Assembly (NCBI RefSeq): GCF_000020565.1 | Contig: NC_010830.1 | Span: 1,716,001-1,780,000, forward strand | Length of the DNA: 64,000 nt | Direction of reading: 5' to 3' | From: Candidatus Amoebophilus asiaticus 5a2 | Lineage (GTDB): Bacteria; Bacteroidota; Bacteroidia; Cytophagales; Amoebophilaceae | Shown here: in pieces, positions 46,843 through 56,309 of the stretch | Numbering within the stretch: position 1 is the first letter of the stretch | Layout of the letters: each line of letters begins with the position of its first letter | The notes under the pieces: model-generated | What the model was told of the DNA's origin: nothing | What the model saw: the letters and a program-made list of their open reading frames with translations, nothing else | Database searches by the model: none | Translations under genes and position numbers: made by a program

Positions 46843-47249
46843 AATATATGTTGGCTGATAAACAGATTAAACTTTACTCTCAGCGTAAAGCCAATGTTCA
46901 TCAAAAGGATACTCCTTGCCTGGCTTATCTCAAAGGGCGCATGCGAAAAGTGATGGAAACAGCATTAGTGGCATTAAAGGCCTTTTCTTAAGGAAGATCC
47001 ATGCTGTTACCTTCCAAGGCTTTCTGAACAAAATTCTCTTGTTTTTGTTAGCTTTTCAAATCAACAAAGCTTTCCTCAACTAGCAACTTAGGTTAACTAA
47101 GTGACGCTATAGGTGACGCTTGAGTTATATAAATACCAAGAATAGTAAAAAACTAAAAGTATGGGTTTGATAACAAGATAATGTAAGTTCAGAAATTTAA
47201 ATCGCAACATAATAGGCAAAAACTGTATATTTTACCTATTAAACTATAG

Positions 47250-47322
47250 TGGTCTCAGAAGGACTCGAACCTTCAACCTACTGCTTAGAAGGCAGTTGCT
47301 CTATCCGTTGAGCTATGAGACC
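47250..47322 (-). tRNA. tRNA-Arg (anticodon TCT)
   Basis: A 73-nt cloverleaf: acceptor GGTCTCA pairs with TGAGACC followed by discriminator A. The D-arm is AGCTCAACGGATAGAGC. The anticodon stem ACTGC/GCAGT has loop CTTCTAA (anticodon TCT, reading AGA/AGG). The T-arm is GAAGGTTCGAGTCCTTC. CCA is not encoded. It is the only tRNA I see in the window. Confidence 0.95.
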
Positions 47323-48017
47323 GATTTTATTATAGGTTGGTTATCAGAGAGCTACAGAAACCCTCATATAGAAGGCAAAGCCAGCATCCTTGCCATACCT
47401 GCGTAGCTACAAATTTAATATAGATTATGGAAGTTATATATAATTTTGTAGTAAATATCTTAAAATATTCAAAATAAGGTAACATCAAAGCTTGTATGAG
47501 CCAAAGGATAGGTTGGCAAAATATAGTTTCACAAAGAGGTAAAATACAGCACAAATCAGATATCTTCAAAACAGCTAGCTGGGTTATTAGCCACAATAGA
47601 ACGCTTAATTGATACTAAAAAACGTTTGTTAACTTCTATTGAAGAACTAAGAGCTGTTGGCTTATAACAGCAGAGTAATATGGTTCAAGAAAATTGCTTA
47701 AAATTCCCAGCAAGTTTAAACATGCAAATTAGAGCAATAGAGCAAGCATTAAATATTATTATAGGAGACGAATCAAAGTTCAACAAGAACTATCAAATTG
47801 CAGCTTCTGTAAGGATTATAGGATTAGTATTTTGGTAATACTAAACAGCCAGCCTCTTATGCTGGAGAGTACGCTTCGAGTATAATTCTAGTAGTAATAA
47901 GGGACAAATATCAAGCCTATCTTATAACTACCAAAGCGCCAAAAGCTACCCTACATTTGTATGCCTTAAGCTCAATTGTTCACAATAAGCAGATGCAGCT
48001 TTCCTATCAGAAAGAAT

Positions 48018-49006
48018 AGACCTACTGCGAAAGAGGTTGATAAAGAGAGTAGAAAAGGTTAAAATGTAATCCTTGTTATATACTAAAAGGAATAAGTATG
48101 CATTTAACCTACACCAGAATAAGCAAGTACCCATACAATTTTAGAAGAATAACTGGATTGAGGCTAGAAACATTTGATAAATTAGTTCAAAAAGTAAGGC
48201 CTGTCTTTGAAAAGTTAGAAGCGAGCAAGCTGCGCCATGGACGTCGGAGCCATTTACCTACCTTAGAGGATAAACTGCTCTGTGTTTTGGTATATTACCG
48301 CACCTATATTAGCCATGTATTTCTAGGCTACTTATTTAACTTACACAACGCTAACATATGCCGCTTGCTAAGAAAAATGGAGCCCTTACTAGCTAAGAAA
48401 ATTAGCATTAAAAAAGATAGGACTTTAACCCCAGACAAGGTATTGCGCATATTAGCAGATGTAAGTGAACAGCCTACGCAAAGACCTAGTAAAAAGCAAA
48501 AGAAATCTTATTCAGGCAAGAAAAAGAGACATACCATAAAAACAGAGATAGTCATCAGAGAAGATGGGAGAATACTGTCTGTCTCCAAATCACATAAAGG
48601 AAGAGTGCATGACTTTAAAATCCGTAAAGGAGAAAAACCCTTACCTAAAGAAAGCTTAAAGCTGGCAGATAGTGGTTATCAAGGCTGGCAAAAGCTACAG
48701 AGCAATGTAATGATACCCTACAAAAAGAGCCGTAAGCGGCCATTAACCAAAGAGCAAAAAGACCATAACAGAAAGCTAGCCTCCATACGCATGAAGGTAG
48801 AGCATAAGATAAGAGAGATCAAGGTATTTAAAATTATGGCAGAGGTATACAGGAATTTTCAGAAAAAATATAACCTTCGCTTTAACATTATATCCGGGCT
48901 TATAAACTTCAAGTACGCTTTTTAACAAATAATGTCGCTAGAGCCAAGCTCCCTTCTTTATTTTATTTAAAATTCTACTCTATTTTACCTCTTTCGCAGT
49001 AGGTCT
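48018..49006 (+). mobile_element. IS5/ISL2-type element, intact
   Basis: The 989-bp element has 20-bp perfect inverted repeats (AGACCTACTGCGAAAGAGGT) and an AAT duplication at 48015-48017 and 49007-49009. It contains one uninterrupted transposase gene. Its inverted repeats are the model for the MITEs at 29469, 37210 and 56490, so it may be the source of transposase that moved them. Confidence 0.93.
48098..48925 (+). CDS. IS5/ISL2-type transposase, intact
   Basis: The 275-residue protein has an N-terminal HTH_Tnp_4-like domain (FRRITGLRLETFDKLVQK, HGRRSHLPTLEDKLLCVLVY) and a DDE_Tnp_4-like catalytic domain. Motifs: RILADVSEQPTQRPSK (first Asp), SYSGKKKRHTIKTEIVI, GRVHDFKIRK, LKLADSGYQGW (second Asp) and RMKVEHKIREIKVFKIMAEV (Glu), then YRNFQKKYNLRFNIISG. 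Unlike the relative at 45948-46774 it needs no frameshift. All parts needed for transposition appear present. Confidence 0.92.
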   Translation: MHLTYTRISKYPYNFRRITGLRLETFDKLVQKVRPVFEKLEASKLRHGRRSHLPTLEDKLLCVLVYYRTYISHVFLGYLFNLHNANICRLLRKMEPLLAKKISIKKDRTLTPDKVLRILADVSEQPTQRPSKKQKKSYSGKKKRHTIKTEIVIREDGRILSVSKSHKGRVHDFKIRKGEKPLPKESLKLADSGYQGWQKLQSNVMIPYKKSRKRPLTKEQKDHNRKLASIRMKVEHKIREIKVFKIMAEVYRNFQKKYNLRFNIISGLINFKYAF

Positions 49007-49172
49007 AATTGAAGCAAGAAAACAACCTACCTGTTATCAATGCTATCAGAAATAAGCACCTGGCTTAATAATAACCACCATTAAAAAGTCTCTCTAAAAA
49101 TTTACGCTTGACATAGAAATGGCACCATTTTTAATCATTTTAATACGGATAAGTGTCTGCTGTTTTTTTAAT

Positions 49173-49395
49173 TTAAATCTTTTGTATTTTTTTATAAACT
49201 GTAATATCTATCTCTAGCAGCATAGCTACTGTGTGCCAGTGACCTTTCTCAATACCTATATCCATTGCAGTATTTCCATTATTTGCTTTTACATTTATTA
49301 TTTCTGTACCATATTTTTTTAAAACTAATATTCTATCAACATCTCCTCTTACTGCAACAATATATATGAGTACTTTACGGCAGCTCTATACCTAC
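49173..49395 (-). pseudogene. Ankyrin-repeat gene relic
   Basis: Minus-strand text reads AVRGDVDRILVLKKYGTEI, then INVKANNGNTAMDIGIEKGH, then WHTVAMLLEIDITVYKKIQKI and a stop at 49173. These are the last one and a half ankyrin repeats of a protein; NGNTAMDIGIEKGHW fits the repeat consensus. No start or upstream repeats remain. Confidence 0.65.
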
Positions 49396-49729
49396 AATTC
49401 TTTTGACGCAACAGAAGTACTTTATATACTTTTTCTAACAAATTATTACATCTAGTTTTTAACTTGATAAAGCTATAGATGTATTATCTTGCTCTGTGGC
49501 ATACCCTGCTTATTATAGCTTGAAAAATAACTTAATTAGCTAAGTCGCCTAACACAGACAACGATTAGTAACTTTGTGTTTTTATAGCTGCCTCTTTAAC
49601 ATGCCAAGTTTTGGCATACAGCACAGGATAATACGCTAAGTGTTACACTTATAGATTTAGTGTTAACATATATATAACTTTACTTTATAGTACACAGTTT
49701 ATAGTTTCAATTACATAAATCAATACAAT
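49396..49729. other. Intergenic, no gene seen
   Basis: About 330 bp upstream of the FMN reductase gene. AT-rich, with no RNA or relic recognised; it must contain that gene's promoter. Confidence 0.35.
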
Positions 49730-50266
49730 ATGCCAGACCAACCCATTTTAGTTGTAGTAGGAACCAACCGTCCTAACTCATTAACTTCAGCTTTAGCTCA
49801 CCATTATGCTGAGATCTTAAAAAACAAGTCAGCTTCAGCACAAGTGCTAGAACTCGCTAGCTTACCTCCTGATTTTATGGCTAGTGCTTTACATGAGAAT
49901 TGTGGGAAAGATAATGCTTTTAATCAAGCTAAATCACAGATGGAGCAAGCACAAAAGTATGTATTTATTGTACCTGATTATAATGCGTCTTTCCCTGGCG
50001 TTTTAAAAGCTTTTATTGATGAATTAGAATTTCCTAAAACTTTTGCAGGAAAGAAATGTGCGCTCGTAGGAATTTCAAAAGGATATAGAGGCGGCAGCTT
50101 TGCACTTAGCCATCTTACCGATATATTCCATTACCTTAGAATGCATGTATACCCACTTAACTTAACTCTTTCAAGAATAAGTGATAGCAGATTAGAAACC
50201 ATTTTAGCTAACCCTAGCTATGCTCAACTATTAGAAGAACAAGCAGAAGGTATTATTAACTTTTAA
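49730..50266 (+). CDS. NAD(P)H-dependent FMN reductase family protein
   Basis: This 178-residue flavodoxin-like protein has the FMN phosphate loop VVVGTNRPNSLTSALA at residues 8-23, the second flavin loop FIVPDYNASFPGVLKAFID (family signature PEYNxSxPGxLKNxID), and KKCALVGISKGYRGG for the third. Such enzymes reduce FMN, quinones or azo compounds using NAD(P)H and may counter oxidative stress. Length is normal. It stands alone between the transposon cluster and the giant lipoprotein gene; the context does not suggest a specific partner. Confidence 0.9.
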   Translation: MPDQPILVVVGTNRPNSLTSALAHHYAEILKNKSASAQVLELASLPPDFMASALHENCGKDNAFNQAKSQMEQAQKYVFIVPDYNASFPGVLKAFIDELEFPKTFAGKKCALVGISKGYRGGSFALSHLTDIFHYLRMHVYPLNLTLSRISDSRLETILANPSYAQLLEEQAEGIINF

Positions 50267-50819
50267 GTATATTCTTGTTTACTTATATTATATATAGTGC
50301 TCTTGCTGGCATTGTTAATCTTGGATAGGTAAAGAATTAAAACTGAGCTATATTAACTTAAAATTAATATCTTGGTATAATACAAGTATCCCAATTTAAC
50401 AATCCCATCTTGCTTCATTAACAGTGCAATAACTAAAAAGAACTATAATCAACTATTTATATCCTTATAAATAATCTTGTGAGTTATGTCTAACGTTAAA
50501 CACACAAAGCTATACTAAAAATGGAGCATAAATCAACTCCTATAATGTCAATAATTTCTAGTTATATTGAAAGATCGAGTTAATCTGTTTACCCTACTAC
50601 CTTAAATAAATAAGCCCTATAGAACCCGACCATATAATCAACTTCTAATTTCGAACAAGCTTATAAAAAAAACCAGGCAACTATATTGTTTATATCCACA
50701 ATAAAGCTTATTATTTAAATATCATTCATTCCCATGTATCGGAAGGTATAGGTATAATTAATACATAAATTTTCAAAATAAGCCTTGTTAAATCTTATAA
50801 AATAATCGTTAGTCTTAAA
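50267..50819. other. Intergenic, no gene seen
   Basis: About 550 bp between the FMN reductase and the third giant lipoprotein gene. I see no gene, RNA or repeat; upstream regions of the giant lipoprotein genes are all long and AT-rich. Confidence 0.4.
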
Positions 50820-53800
50820 ATGTCGCACACGCTAAAAATACGATCACTCAAATTGATAATAAAGCTGACTAGTTTATGCTGCTTATTAACTATAGCTTCT
50901 TGTCAGAAAGAATGTAAACCAAGAGCCTTACATCATAAAGAATCAGATTTTAAATTAAAAGTACTTACTAAACACTTAGCCCGGGAAAATAGAAATATAA
51001 GATTTAAAGTAGAAAGAAATAAGAGCAGCAATGCTATTTCAAATGGAAGCCTATTTTTACGATTGACTCGTAAAGAAGGGCAAAGTGCTACAATTATGAC
51101 AAAAACAGGAACAGAACTCGCAGAGATATCACCTGGTTTGTTTGAATATAATATAAAGAGGCTAGACGAAGATATTGATGATTTAGAGATTAAAATAGAT
51201 GCAGAGAAGGAACAAAGAGCCGTATTCGAACTTGAGCTAGTTTACAACCAAGAATATCAAGGCAAACCTAAGAGAGTAACTTGGGAATACAAAGATATTA
51301 GATTAGCTATCAAGGGAATTCCTAGAAAATTATATGATCATAAGAAAGGGCTTCCTTTCAAAATCAAAAGCAAAGGCAAAGACAAGCCAGATGAAGATCA
51401 AATTGTACTCACATTTACAAGAAAAGATGGTCACAAAGCTTATATTAAAGGACCAGCAGGCTCGCCAAATTTCAAATCTGACCACCAAGCAGGAATTTTT
51501 GAGTTATCTATACAACCAAACGACTTTGTGGAGGCGAACAACACTTTAAGTATTGAAGTTGAACCAGGAGAGACCAAAGCCACATTTGATGTTCAGCTAG
51601 CTTATAAAGGTACAAAAATAGGGAAATCTAAGACAATTACCTGGATGGCTAAAAAAATTAACTATTCATTAAAAAATGTAACGCAGGATTTAAGGGGAGA
51701 TAATAATGATATAGAATTTTCTGTAAAGCTTAAAGGGCATGAGCTAGAAGACCTGGATGATAATCTAATTTTAAGGATAACAAAAACACTTGATAGCAAT
51801 GCACGCATTATTGGTGCTACAGAAAAAGAAGATGGAGAAATAGATAAAAAAACCGGTAAGTTAAGAACCTTTTTTGAGCTACCCATAACCAAAGAAAATT
51901 TAAAAGGACACTTGGAAACAAAAGGTAAAGAACCTATCAAAGGCTTAAGTATAGAAGTAGATAAAGGAGATACATGTGCACAGTTTAAGCTACAGCTAGT
52001 CTACAACAATATGAATGTAGGAAAGCATAAACTGGTAACTTGGCGAGCTGCAGATATTAGGCTAGAACTGAAATTTACTAAGGAGAACAAAAAATTGGTA
52101 GGTGAAGGAGATGGGCAGATTATTAAATTTAGTATTGATGATAAAGGAAAAGATAGGCCAGAAGAAAGTAGAACAATCCTTAGAATAGAAAGGCTTGTGA
52201 ATACGAATGCTAAAATAGAACTAGCTACTGCTAAGGCAGCATCTGATACTACTGCATCCAAGTCCCTTGAAGTAGGCCCTGGTATTTTTGAGATACCCCT
52301 TACTAATTATGAAATAGAATCTACCTTTATCGATAAACTACGTATAAGCACTCAAAAAGGTGATAAAGAAGCTCAATTTAACGTACAGCTTTTCTATGAT
52401 GGTATGGAGATAGGCAAGCCTAAAACCATAACTTGGAAAGCTAAAGATGTTAGATTAGAACTAGCTGGCCTTCCTAAAAACAAGAAAATAGTTGGGCGCG
52501 AGAATACCAATATAGACTTTAAAGTAAAAAGCAAAGGCAAAGACCAGCCAGAAGCAGAAAAGCCATTAATACTTAGATTTACAAGGATAGAAGGATATGA
52601 TGCTAAGATAGAGGGTGAAGTTCAAGGAAAAAAAATTGAACCAAAAGGACATGGTGTGTTTGAATTAGAGTTAGACTCCATCAATATAGGCAATACTTTA
52701 GCAGGGCTAAATATGGGGCTTAGGGACGGAGAGATCAAGGCTAAATTTGAATTGCAGCTTGTATATGATGGAATAGCAATGGGTCAATCTCAAACTTTAA
52801 CTTGGGAAGCTGAGCATGTTCAACTTGATATCCAAGACTTAACAGAAAGATTAAGAGGAGATACAACAGATATCAAATTTAAGATAAAAAATAAAGGTAA
52901 AAATAATCCAGAAAAAAACGAACTACTTCTCCGCTTAACAAGGAAAAAAGGTTACAATTCTAAAATAGTGTATATAAATGGTGAGGTAGATAAATTTAAG
53001 GATAAAGGAGAGGGTTTATATGAGCTTAAAATAAATATTGACCATTTAAACAGAGAAATTGCAGACTTACGAATAGACCCACGTGTTGGAGAAGCCAAAG
53101 CTGAGTTTAGATTACAACTTGTTTATGATGGCATCGATATAGGGGACGCCAAAACTTTAATTTGGGAAGAAAAAGATATACAGTTACAACTAACTAACGT
53201 ACATAACAAACTAGGGGGAGAAGATGATAAAATAAAATTTACCATCGTTAATAAAGGAAAAGATAAGCCGGAAAAAGGTAAGTTATATATAAAGTTTATA
53301 AGAAATAAAGGACACCTGGCTAACATAGGTAGAGTATCTACCGGGGAGAATATGGATCCGGGTATGAAGCCAGAGAGCGCCAACGAAACAGGGAAGGGTT
53401 TTTTTGAATTTCCATTAAATAGTGATGATATAGGCAATGAGATTGCAGACTTTGTAATACTACCTAGAGAAGGTGAGAGAAAAGCTAAATTTACTATGCA
53501 GCTTGTATATGACACTGTAGAAATAGGTAAACCTAAAACCATTACTTGGGTAGAAAAAGTAATAGGATTATATATAACCGAGCTTTCTACTCTATTACGT
53601 GGACATGGTGAGGAAAACACTACTATATCCTTTAAAATAAAAAGGGATGCTAAAGATGTACAAGAAAAAAATAGCCTAGAAGAAGGAAAGTTATCAGTTA
53701 GGTTTACAAGGAAAGAAGGAAGATCTACTATTAAAGCTAAACCTAATGTAAATGTAACTCCCCTACCATCTAGTGAAAAGTCAGGCATATTTAAATTTAA

Positions 53801-54512
53801 TATTAGCACTACACAACAAGGTAATTTGCTTGAATATTTCATGATAGAGCCTGCAGACTATGAAAAAAAGGCTAGATTTAAAATAGAATTAATTTATGAT
53901 GGTAAAAAAGTAGGAAACCCACAAGAGGTAATCTGGACACCAAAAGACATTAAGCTTAAGTTGAATGTAGCAAAAAGCCAGATAGGGGGTGATATGAAGC
54001 ACGAATTTAAACCAACAGATAATATACTAGAATTTACTGTAGATAATAAAGGAAAAGATTCACCGAAACAAGGAGAGTTGATAGTACGAGTTAAAAGAAT
54101 AAGCGGAATGTATGTAGATATCATTCTTAAAGACCAACCAGGCATTATTGCTAGTAGATTTAAACCAAACTCAAAAGATGGATACTTTGATTACGAGTTA
54201 GATGTTAAAAAATTGGGGGTACCGATCAACGACCTAATGATACCTAGTCTAACCGGAGCTAGAGAAGCCTCATTTACTCTTCAGCTTATCTATGAAGGCG
54301 TAGCAATAGGCAATACAAAAAATGTGGTTTGGAAAAATATGGCTTTAATAAGAGGAGAAGAAGAGGCCAAAAAAGCCAAGAGAGAAGTGGAGAAACAGAA
54401 AAGAGAAGCAGAGAAACAGGAGAGAAAGATACAGAAAGAGAAAGAAAAAGCAGAAAAGGAACGAGAAAAAGCCAAAATAGAAGAAGAAAAAGGTGAAAAG
54501 AAGGGAAACTAA
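50820..54512 (+). CDS. Giant lipoprotein of nine 120-residue repeats, 1,230 aa
   Basis: The signal ends CCLLTIASC with lipid-site Cys28. The rest is nine clear tandem repeats of about 115-135 residues. Each begins near LRGDxxDIxFKIKxKGKDxPEE, continues LxLRxTRKEGxxAKI and FELPLxxxxIGNxLxDL, and closes FELQLVYDGxxIGKPKTITW. The closing Trp lies near residues 154, 273, 406, 537, 660, 780, 908, 1037 and 1169. The pattern looks like beta-sandwich modules in a rod. The last 55 residues are a K/E-rich helix (KREVEKQKREAEKQERKIQK). The repeats are more regular than in the relatives at 1-3326 and 5049-8876, so expansion here is probably more recent. A surface fibre anchored by lipid is inferred; function unknown. 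Confidence 0.9.
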   Translation: MSHTLKIRSLKLIIKLTSLCCLLTIASCQKECKPRALHHKESDFKLKVLTKHLARENRNIRFKVERNKSSNAISNGSLFLRLTRKEGQSATIMTKTGTELAEISPGLFEYNIKRLDEDIDDLEIKIDAEKEQRAVFELELVYNQEYQGKPKRVTWEYKDIRLAIKGIPRKLYDHKKGLPFKIKSKGKDKPDEDQIVLTFTRKDGHKAYIKGPAGSPNFKSDHQAGIFELSIQPNDFVEANNTLSIEVEPGETKATFDVQLAYKGTKIGKSKTITWMAKKINYSLKNVTQDLRGDNNDIEFSVKLKGHELEDLDDNLILRITKTLDSNARIIGATEKEDGEIDKKTGKLRTFFELPITKENLKGHLETKGKEPIKGLSIEVDKGDTCAQFKLQLVYNNMNVGKHKLVTWRAADIRLELKFTKENKKLVGEGDGQIIKFSIDDKGKDRPEESRTILRIERLVNTNAKIELATAKAASDTTASKSLEVGPGIFEIPLTNYEIESTFIDKLRISTQKGDKEAQFNVQLFYDGMEIGKPKTITWKAKDVRLELAGLPKNKKIVGRENTNIDFKVKSKGKDQPEAEKPLILRFTRIEGYDAKIEGEVQGKKIEPKGHGVFELELDSINIGNTLAGLNMGLRDGEIKAKFELQLVYDGIAMGQSQTLTWEAEHVQLDIQDLTERLRGDTTDIKFKIKNKGKNNPEKNELLLRLTRKKGYNSKIVYINGEVDKFKDKGEGLYELKINIDHLNREIADLRIDPRVGEAKAEFRLQLVYDGIDIGDAKTLIWEEKDIQLQLTNVHNKLGGEDDKIKFTIVNKGKDKPEKGKLYIKFIRNKGHLANIGRVSTGENMDPGMKPESANETGKGFFEFPLNSDDIGNEIADFVILPREGERKAKFTMQLVYDTVEIGKPKTITWVEKVIGLYITELSTLLRGHGEENTTISFKIKRDAKDVQEKNSLEEGKLSVRFTRKEGRSTIKAKPNVNVTPLPSSEKSGIFKFNISTTQQGNLLEYFMIEPADYEKKARFKIELIYDGKKVGNPQEVIWTPKDIKLKLNVAKSQIGGDMKHEFKPTDNILEFTVDNKGKDSPKQGELIVRVKRISGMYVDIILKDQPGIIASRFKPNSKDGYFDYELDVKKLGVPINDLMIPSLTGAREASFTLQLIYEGVAIGNTKNVVWKNMALIRGEEEAKKAKREVEKQKREAEKQERKIQKEKEKAEKEREKAKIEEEKGEKKGN

Positions 54513-54976
54513 AATACGAAAAGTGGGACTTATAAGTAAGATTAAATAAAATTATAGAAATAGTTTAGTGCTATACCTATTAGTAGTAAGTGTGGGGACG
54601 AGTATAAACAATACATATGCATTATTTATTACTTATGTCCCATGCTTATAATATTAAAATTGATATAAGTGATATAATTTAGAAATTTGGATGGTTTATG
54701 TATTATTAACAATTTTATATAGACAGCTATGTTAGTAAATTTTTATAATTGCTTAAGAATTATAAAATAGCGTTAATAATAATAGCTTTATACAGATATA
54801 GATAAGGCCTAAGCACACAATTAAAATTCATAATTTGGTGCTAAAACAATTATTTAATTCACTTTAAAGTATCTATTTTAGCTGTCAATAAAAATGTAAA
54901 TAAGTAATCTTTAGGTATACCTAATATTTAAGCTAGTGCCACCCTATAATCTTTAAAGGATATATATAAAGAAGTA
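54513..54976. other. Intergenic, no gene seen
   Basis: About 460 bp of very AT-rich sequence between the giant lipoprotein gene and the outer-membrane protein gene. No clear terminator, RNA or relic is recognised. Confidence 0.4.
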
Positions 54977-55975
54977 ATGAAAAGCTATTCTTTTGATAAA
55001 ATACATTCTAGGTTTCAGATAAAGAAATATGTAGTAGGGTTACTGATTCTCTTTTGCATACCTAATATGATGTATGCAAAATCTACCTCCAAGCTAAGGA
55101 AGCTTATTAACCCCATACATTTTAATTTTTCCATGGGATATGGTAAAACCTATTATCATAATCAAACTGTGGGAATAGCTGTTATAAAAAAGGACGGCAA
55201 TCATTATCTACATATTCCTTCCGAAGCAAAGGTAGGATATTTAATCAGATGGTTTAGGCAACCCTATGTTCGAACATTACTATATGAGAATGAGCAAACA
55301 CTAAGCAGTTTAGCGAATAATACTAATAATCTTTCTATAGGTTTTGAAGGCAAAGGCAATACTTTTCCTATAACATTTAGTGGTCATGTAGATATCTTCA
55401 AAAAACTTAGAGTTGAATTAGGAAGTAGTATTTGTATACATTTCATTAAAATATTACAACCCGAAGAGAGATACCGAGAAGACTTAGGTGACTATGTTGA
55501 TCCAATAGGAATGCACTATGTACTAAAAGCTTACTTGATGCCAAGTTTTAAACTACTAGAAAATAATGCTTATACACTATTACTTAATACACAAGTAAGC
55601 TTAAACTTTACTTATGGAAATATTATAAAAGATGCTACAGCAGCTCACAACTGGATTGCGCCTGTTCCTGTAGGAATAGGATTAACGCTGGAGAAACATA
55701 TTTCAGAATATTTTAGCCTATTTGGTAGACTCATGTATGAGCATAGCAATACTGTAGATAAGATTTTACCTAATAATTCTACTAAGTTAGTAAGCCTAAA
55801 TCAACAAAGTATATTTTTTCAGGTAGGTTTCACTATTAACTGTCCTGAAATACCTAGATGTCCTTTACCTGGCTGTAATATAGATGTCAAACACAAACAC
55901 TCAAACAAAGCTTATCGTGGAGTTTCTATGTTTACAGGAAAAAATTATTTAGGGGACAGATTATATAATAAATAG
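54977..55975 (+). CDS. Probable outer-membrane beta-barrel protein
   Basis: The 332-residue protein has a signal peptide (IKKYVVGLLILFCIPNMMYA, cut near AKS). Alternating short amphipathic strands follow (FNFSMGYGKTYYHN, IGFEGKGNTFPITFSGHVDI, LRVELGSSICIHFI, LLLNTQVSLNFTYGN, VPVGIGLTLEKHI, FFQVGFTINC), as in 8- to 12-stranded barrels of Bacteroidota. The C-terminus is unusual: a four-Cys block (CPEIPRCPLPGC plus one before it) and a basic tail with HKHSN. The gene follows the giant lipoprotein on the same strand after 464 bp. I cannot name the family. Confidence 0.7.
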   Translation: MKSYSFDKIHSRFQIKKYVVGLLILFCIPNMMYAKSTSKLRKLINPIHFNFSMGYGKTYYHNQTVGIAVIKKDGNHYLHIPSEAKVGYLIRWFRQPYVRTLLYENEQTLSSLANNTNNLSIGFEGKGNTFPITFSGHVDIFKKLRVELGSSICIHFIKILQPEERYREDLGDYVDPIGMHYVLKAYLMPSFKLLENNAYTLLLNTQVSLNFTYGNIIKDATAAHNWIAPVPVGIGLTLEKHISEYFSLFGRLMYEHSNTVDKILPNNSTKLVSLNQQSIFFQVGFTINCPEIPRCPLPGCNIDVKHKHSNKAYRGVSMFTGKNYLGDRLYNK

Positions 55976-56099
55976 TACAGCTATAATACTGTATTCTATA
56001 TAAAAAATTAGCTTAAATGTTATTTTTTCTTGTTAAGAAAAACATTTTGGCTATATTAGCAATTAGAGTAATATTTTAAATAGTTTAAAAACTGAGAAT

Positions 56100-56279
56100 A
56101 TGAATCAATTTGAGAGCCTATTGAAGCATGTAAAAGGCTTAGAAGACGATTTTGCAAAATTCTATGATAAGGGTAACAAAACAGCTGGGACTCGTATCAG
56201 AAAAGGTATGCAAGATCTAAAAGAAATGGCACAACGTATCAGACTTGATGTACAAAACAGAAAGAATGACGGTGCGTAG
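56100..56279 (+). CDS. Histone H1-like DNA-binding protein
   Basis: A 59-residue frame from ATG 56100 to TAG 56279 encodes NQFESLLKHVKGLEDDFAKF, YDKGNKTAGTRIRKGMQDLK and EMAQRIRLDVQNRKNDGA. The block FYDKGNxxAGTRxRKGMQ-LK is the hallmark of the short histone H1-like (Hc1-type) proteins of Bacteroidota. These bind and compact DNA. It is easily missed because of its size. A strong terminator begins 30 bp after the stop, supporting an expressed single-gene unit. DNA compaction or global regulation in the nucleoid is the likely role. Confidence 0.88.
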   Translation: MNQFESLLKHVKGLEDDFAKFYDKGNKTAGTRIRKGMQDLKEMAQRIRLDVQNRKNDGA

Positions 56280-56309
56280 TTTAAATTAAGCATTTACATA
56301 ACATGTTAT

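Larger units (their letters stand above)
45343..46991 (+). pseudogene. IS982 family transposase, frameshifted and interrupted
   Basis: The start MIEKSITIYSFIEHLLKYLY and DKSRYNRRLHAIGEEI are typical of the IS982 N-terminal half. VLDSFPIP marks the first DDE Asp. The frame then shifts at least twice between 45660 and 45770 (YRGYKASMCRY lies in another frame) and resumes at FYGIKVQLITISKGIPVEF and ALYADSAYTNYLLE. There the guest IS begins. Removing the guest and one AAT joins this in frame to YMLADKQIKLYSQRKAN and VMETALVALKAFS, the normal C-terminus. The IS982 therefore carries its own lesions besides the insertion. Confidence 0.85.
45259..47094 (+). mobile_element. IS982-type element carrying a nested IS
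   Basis: The ends AACCAAGTTGCTAGTT (45259-45274) and AACTAGCAACTTAGGTT (47078-47094) are inverted repeats with one extra base. Inside lies an IS982 transposase relic interrupted by a second element at 45932-46842. Without the guest, the IS982 is about 920 bp, close to the usual IS982 size. Confidence 0.75.
47500..49068 (+). pseudogene. IS110 transposase relic, split by another IS
   Basis: Pieces in order match the intact IS110 protein at 40512-41540. QRGK...KSD corresponds to its QRGKTDKID, ERLIDTKKRLLTSIEELRAV to RERLIKARKMLLTPIGELK, and NYQIAASVRIIGL (in 47680-47838) to SYSYIRSVDHVGA. ASYAGEYASS and APKATLHLYALSSI cover the C-terminal domain. The text reaches YQKE at 48017, where the 989-bp IS begins. 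Deleting that IS and one AAT gives YQKELKQENNLPVINAIRNK and a stop at 49068, matching VKEGKNKMSVLNAVRNK. Several stops and indels predate the insertion. Confidence 0.78.

Noticed and set aside
47330-47596. An 88-residue minus-strand open frame rich in Cys, Leu and Ile
   Set aside because: It overlaps the start of the IS110 relic in antisense, has no domain and begins next to the tRNA.
47560-47670. A string resembling the end of a type I restriction specificity subunit (LIDTKKRLLTSIEEL)
   Set aside because: It aligns better, and in the right order, with the intact IS110 transposase at 40512-41540.
51662-54475. Minus-strand open frames opposite the nine-repeat lipoprotein
   Set aside because: They recur with the same phase in each repeat and mirror the coding strand; no independent signal.
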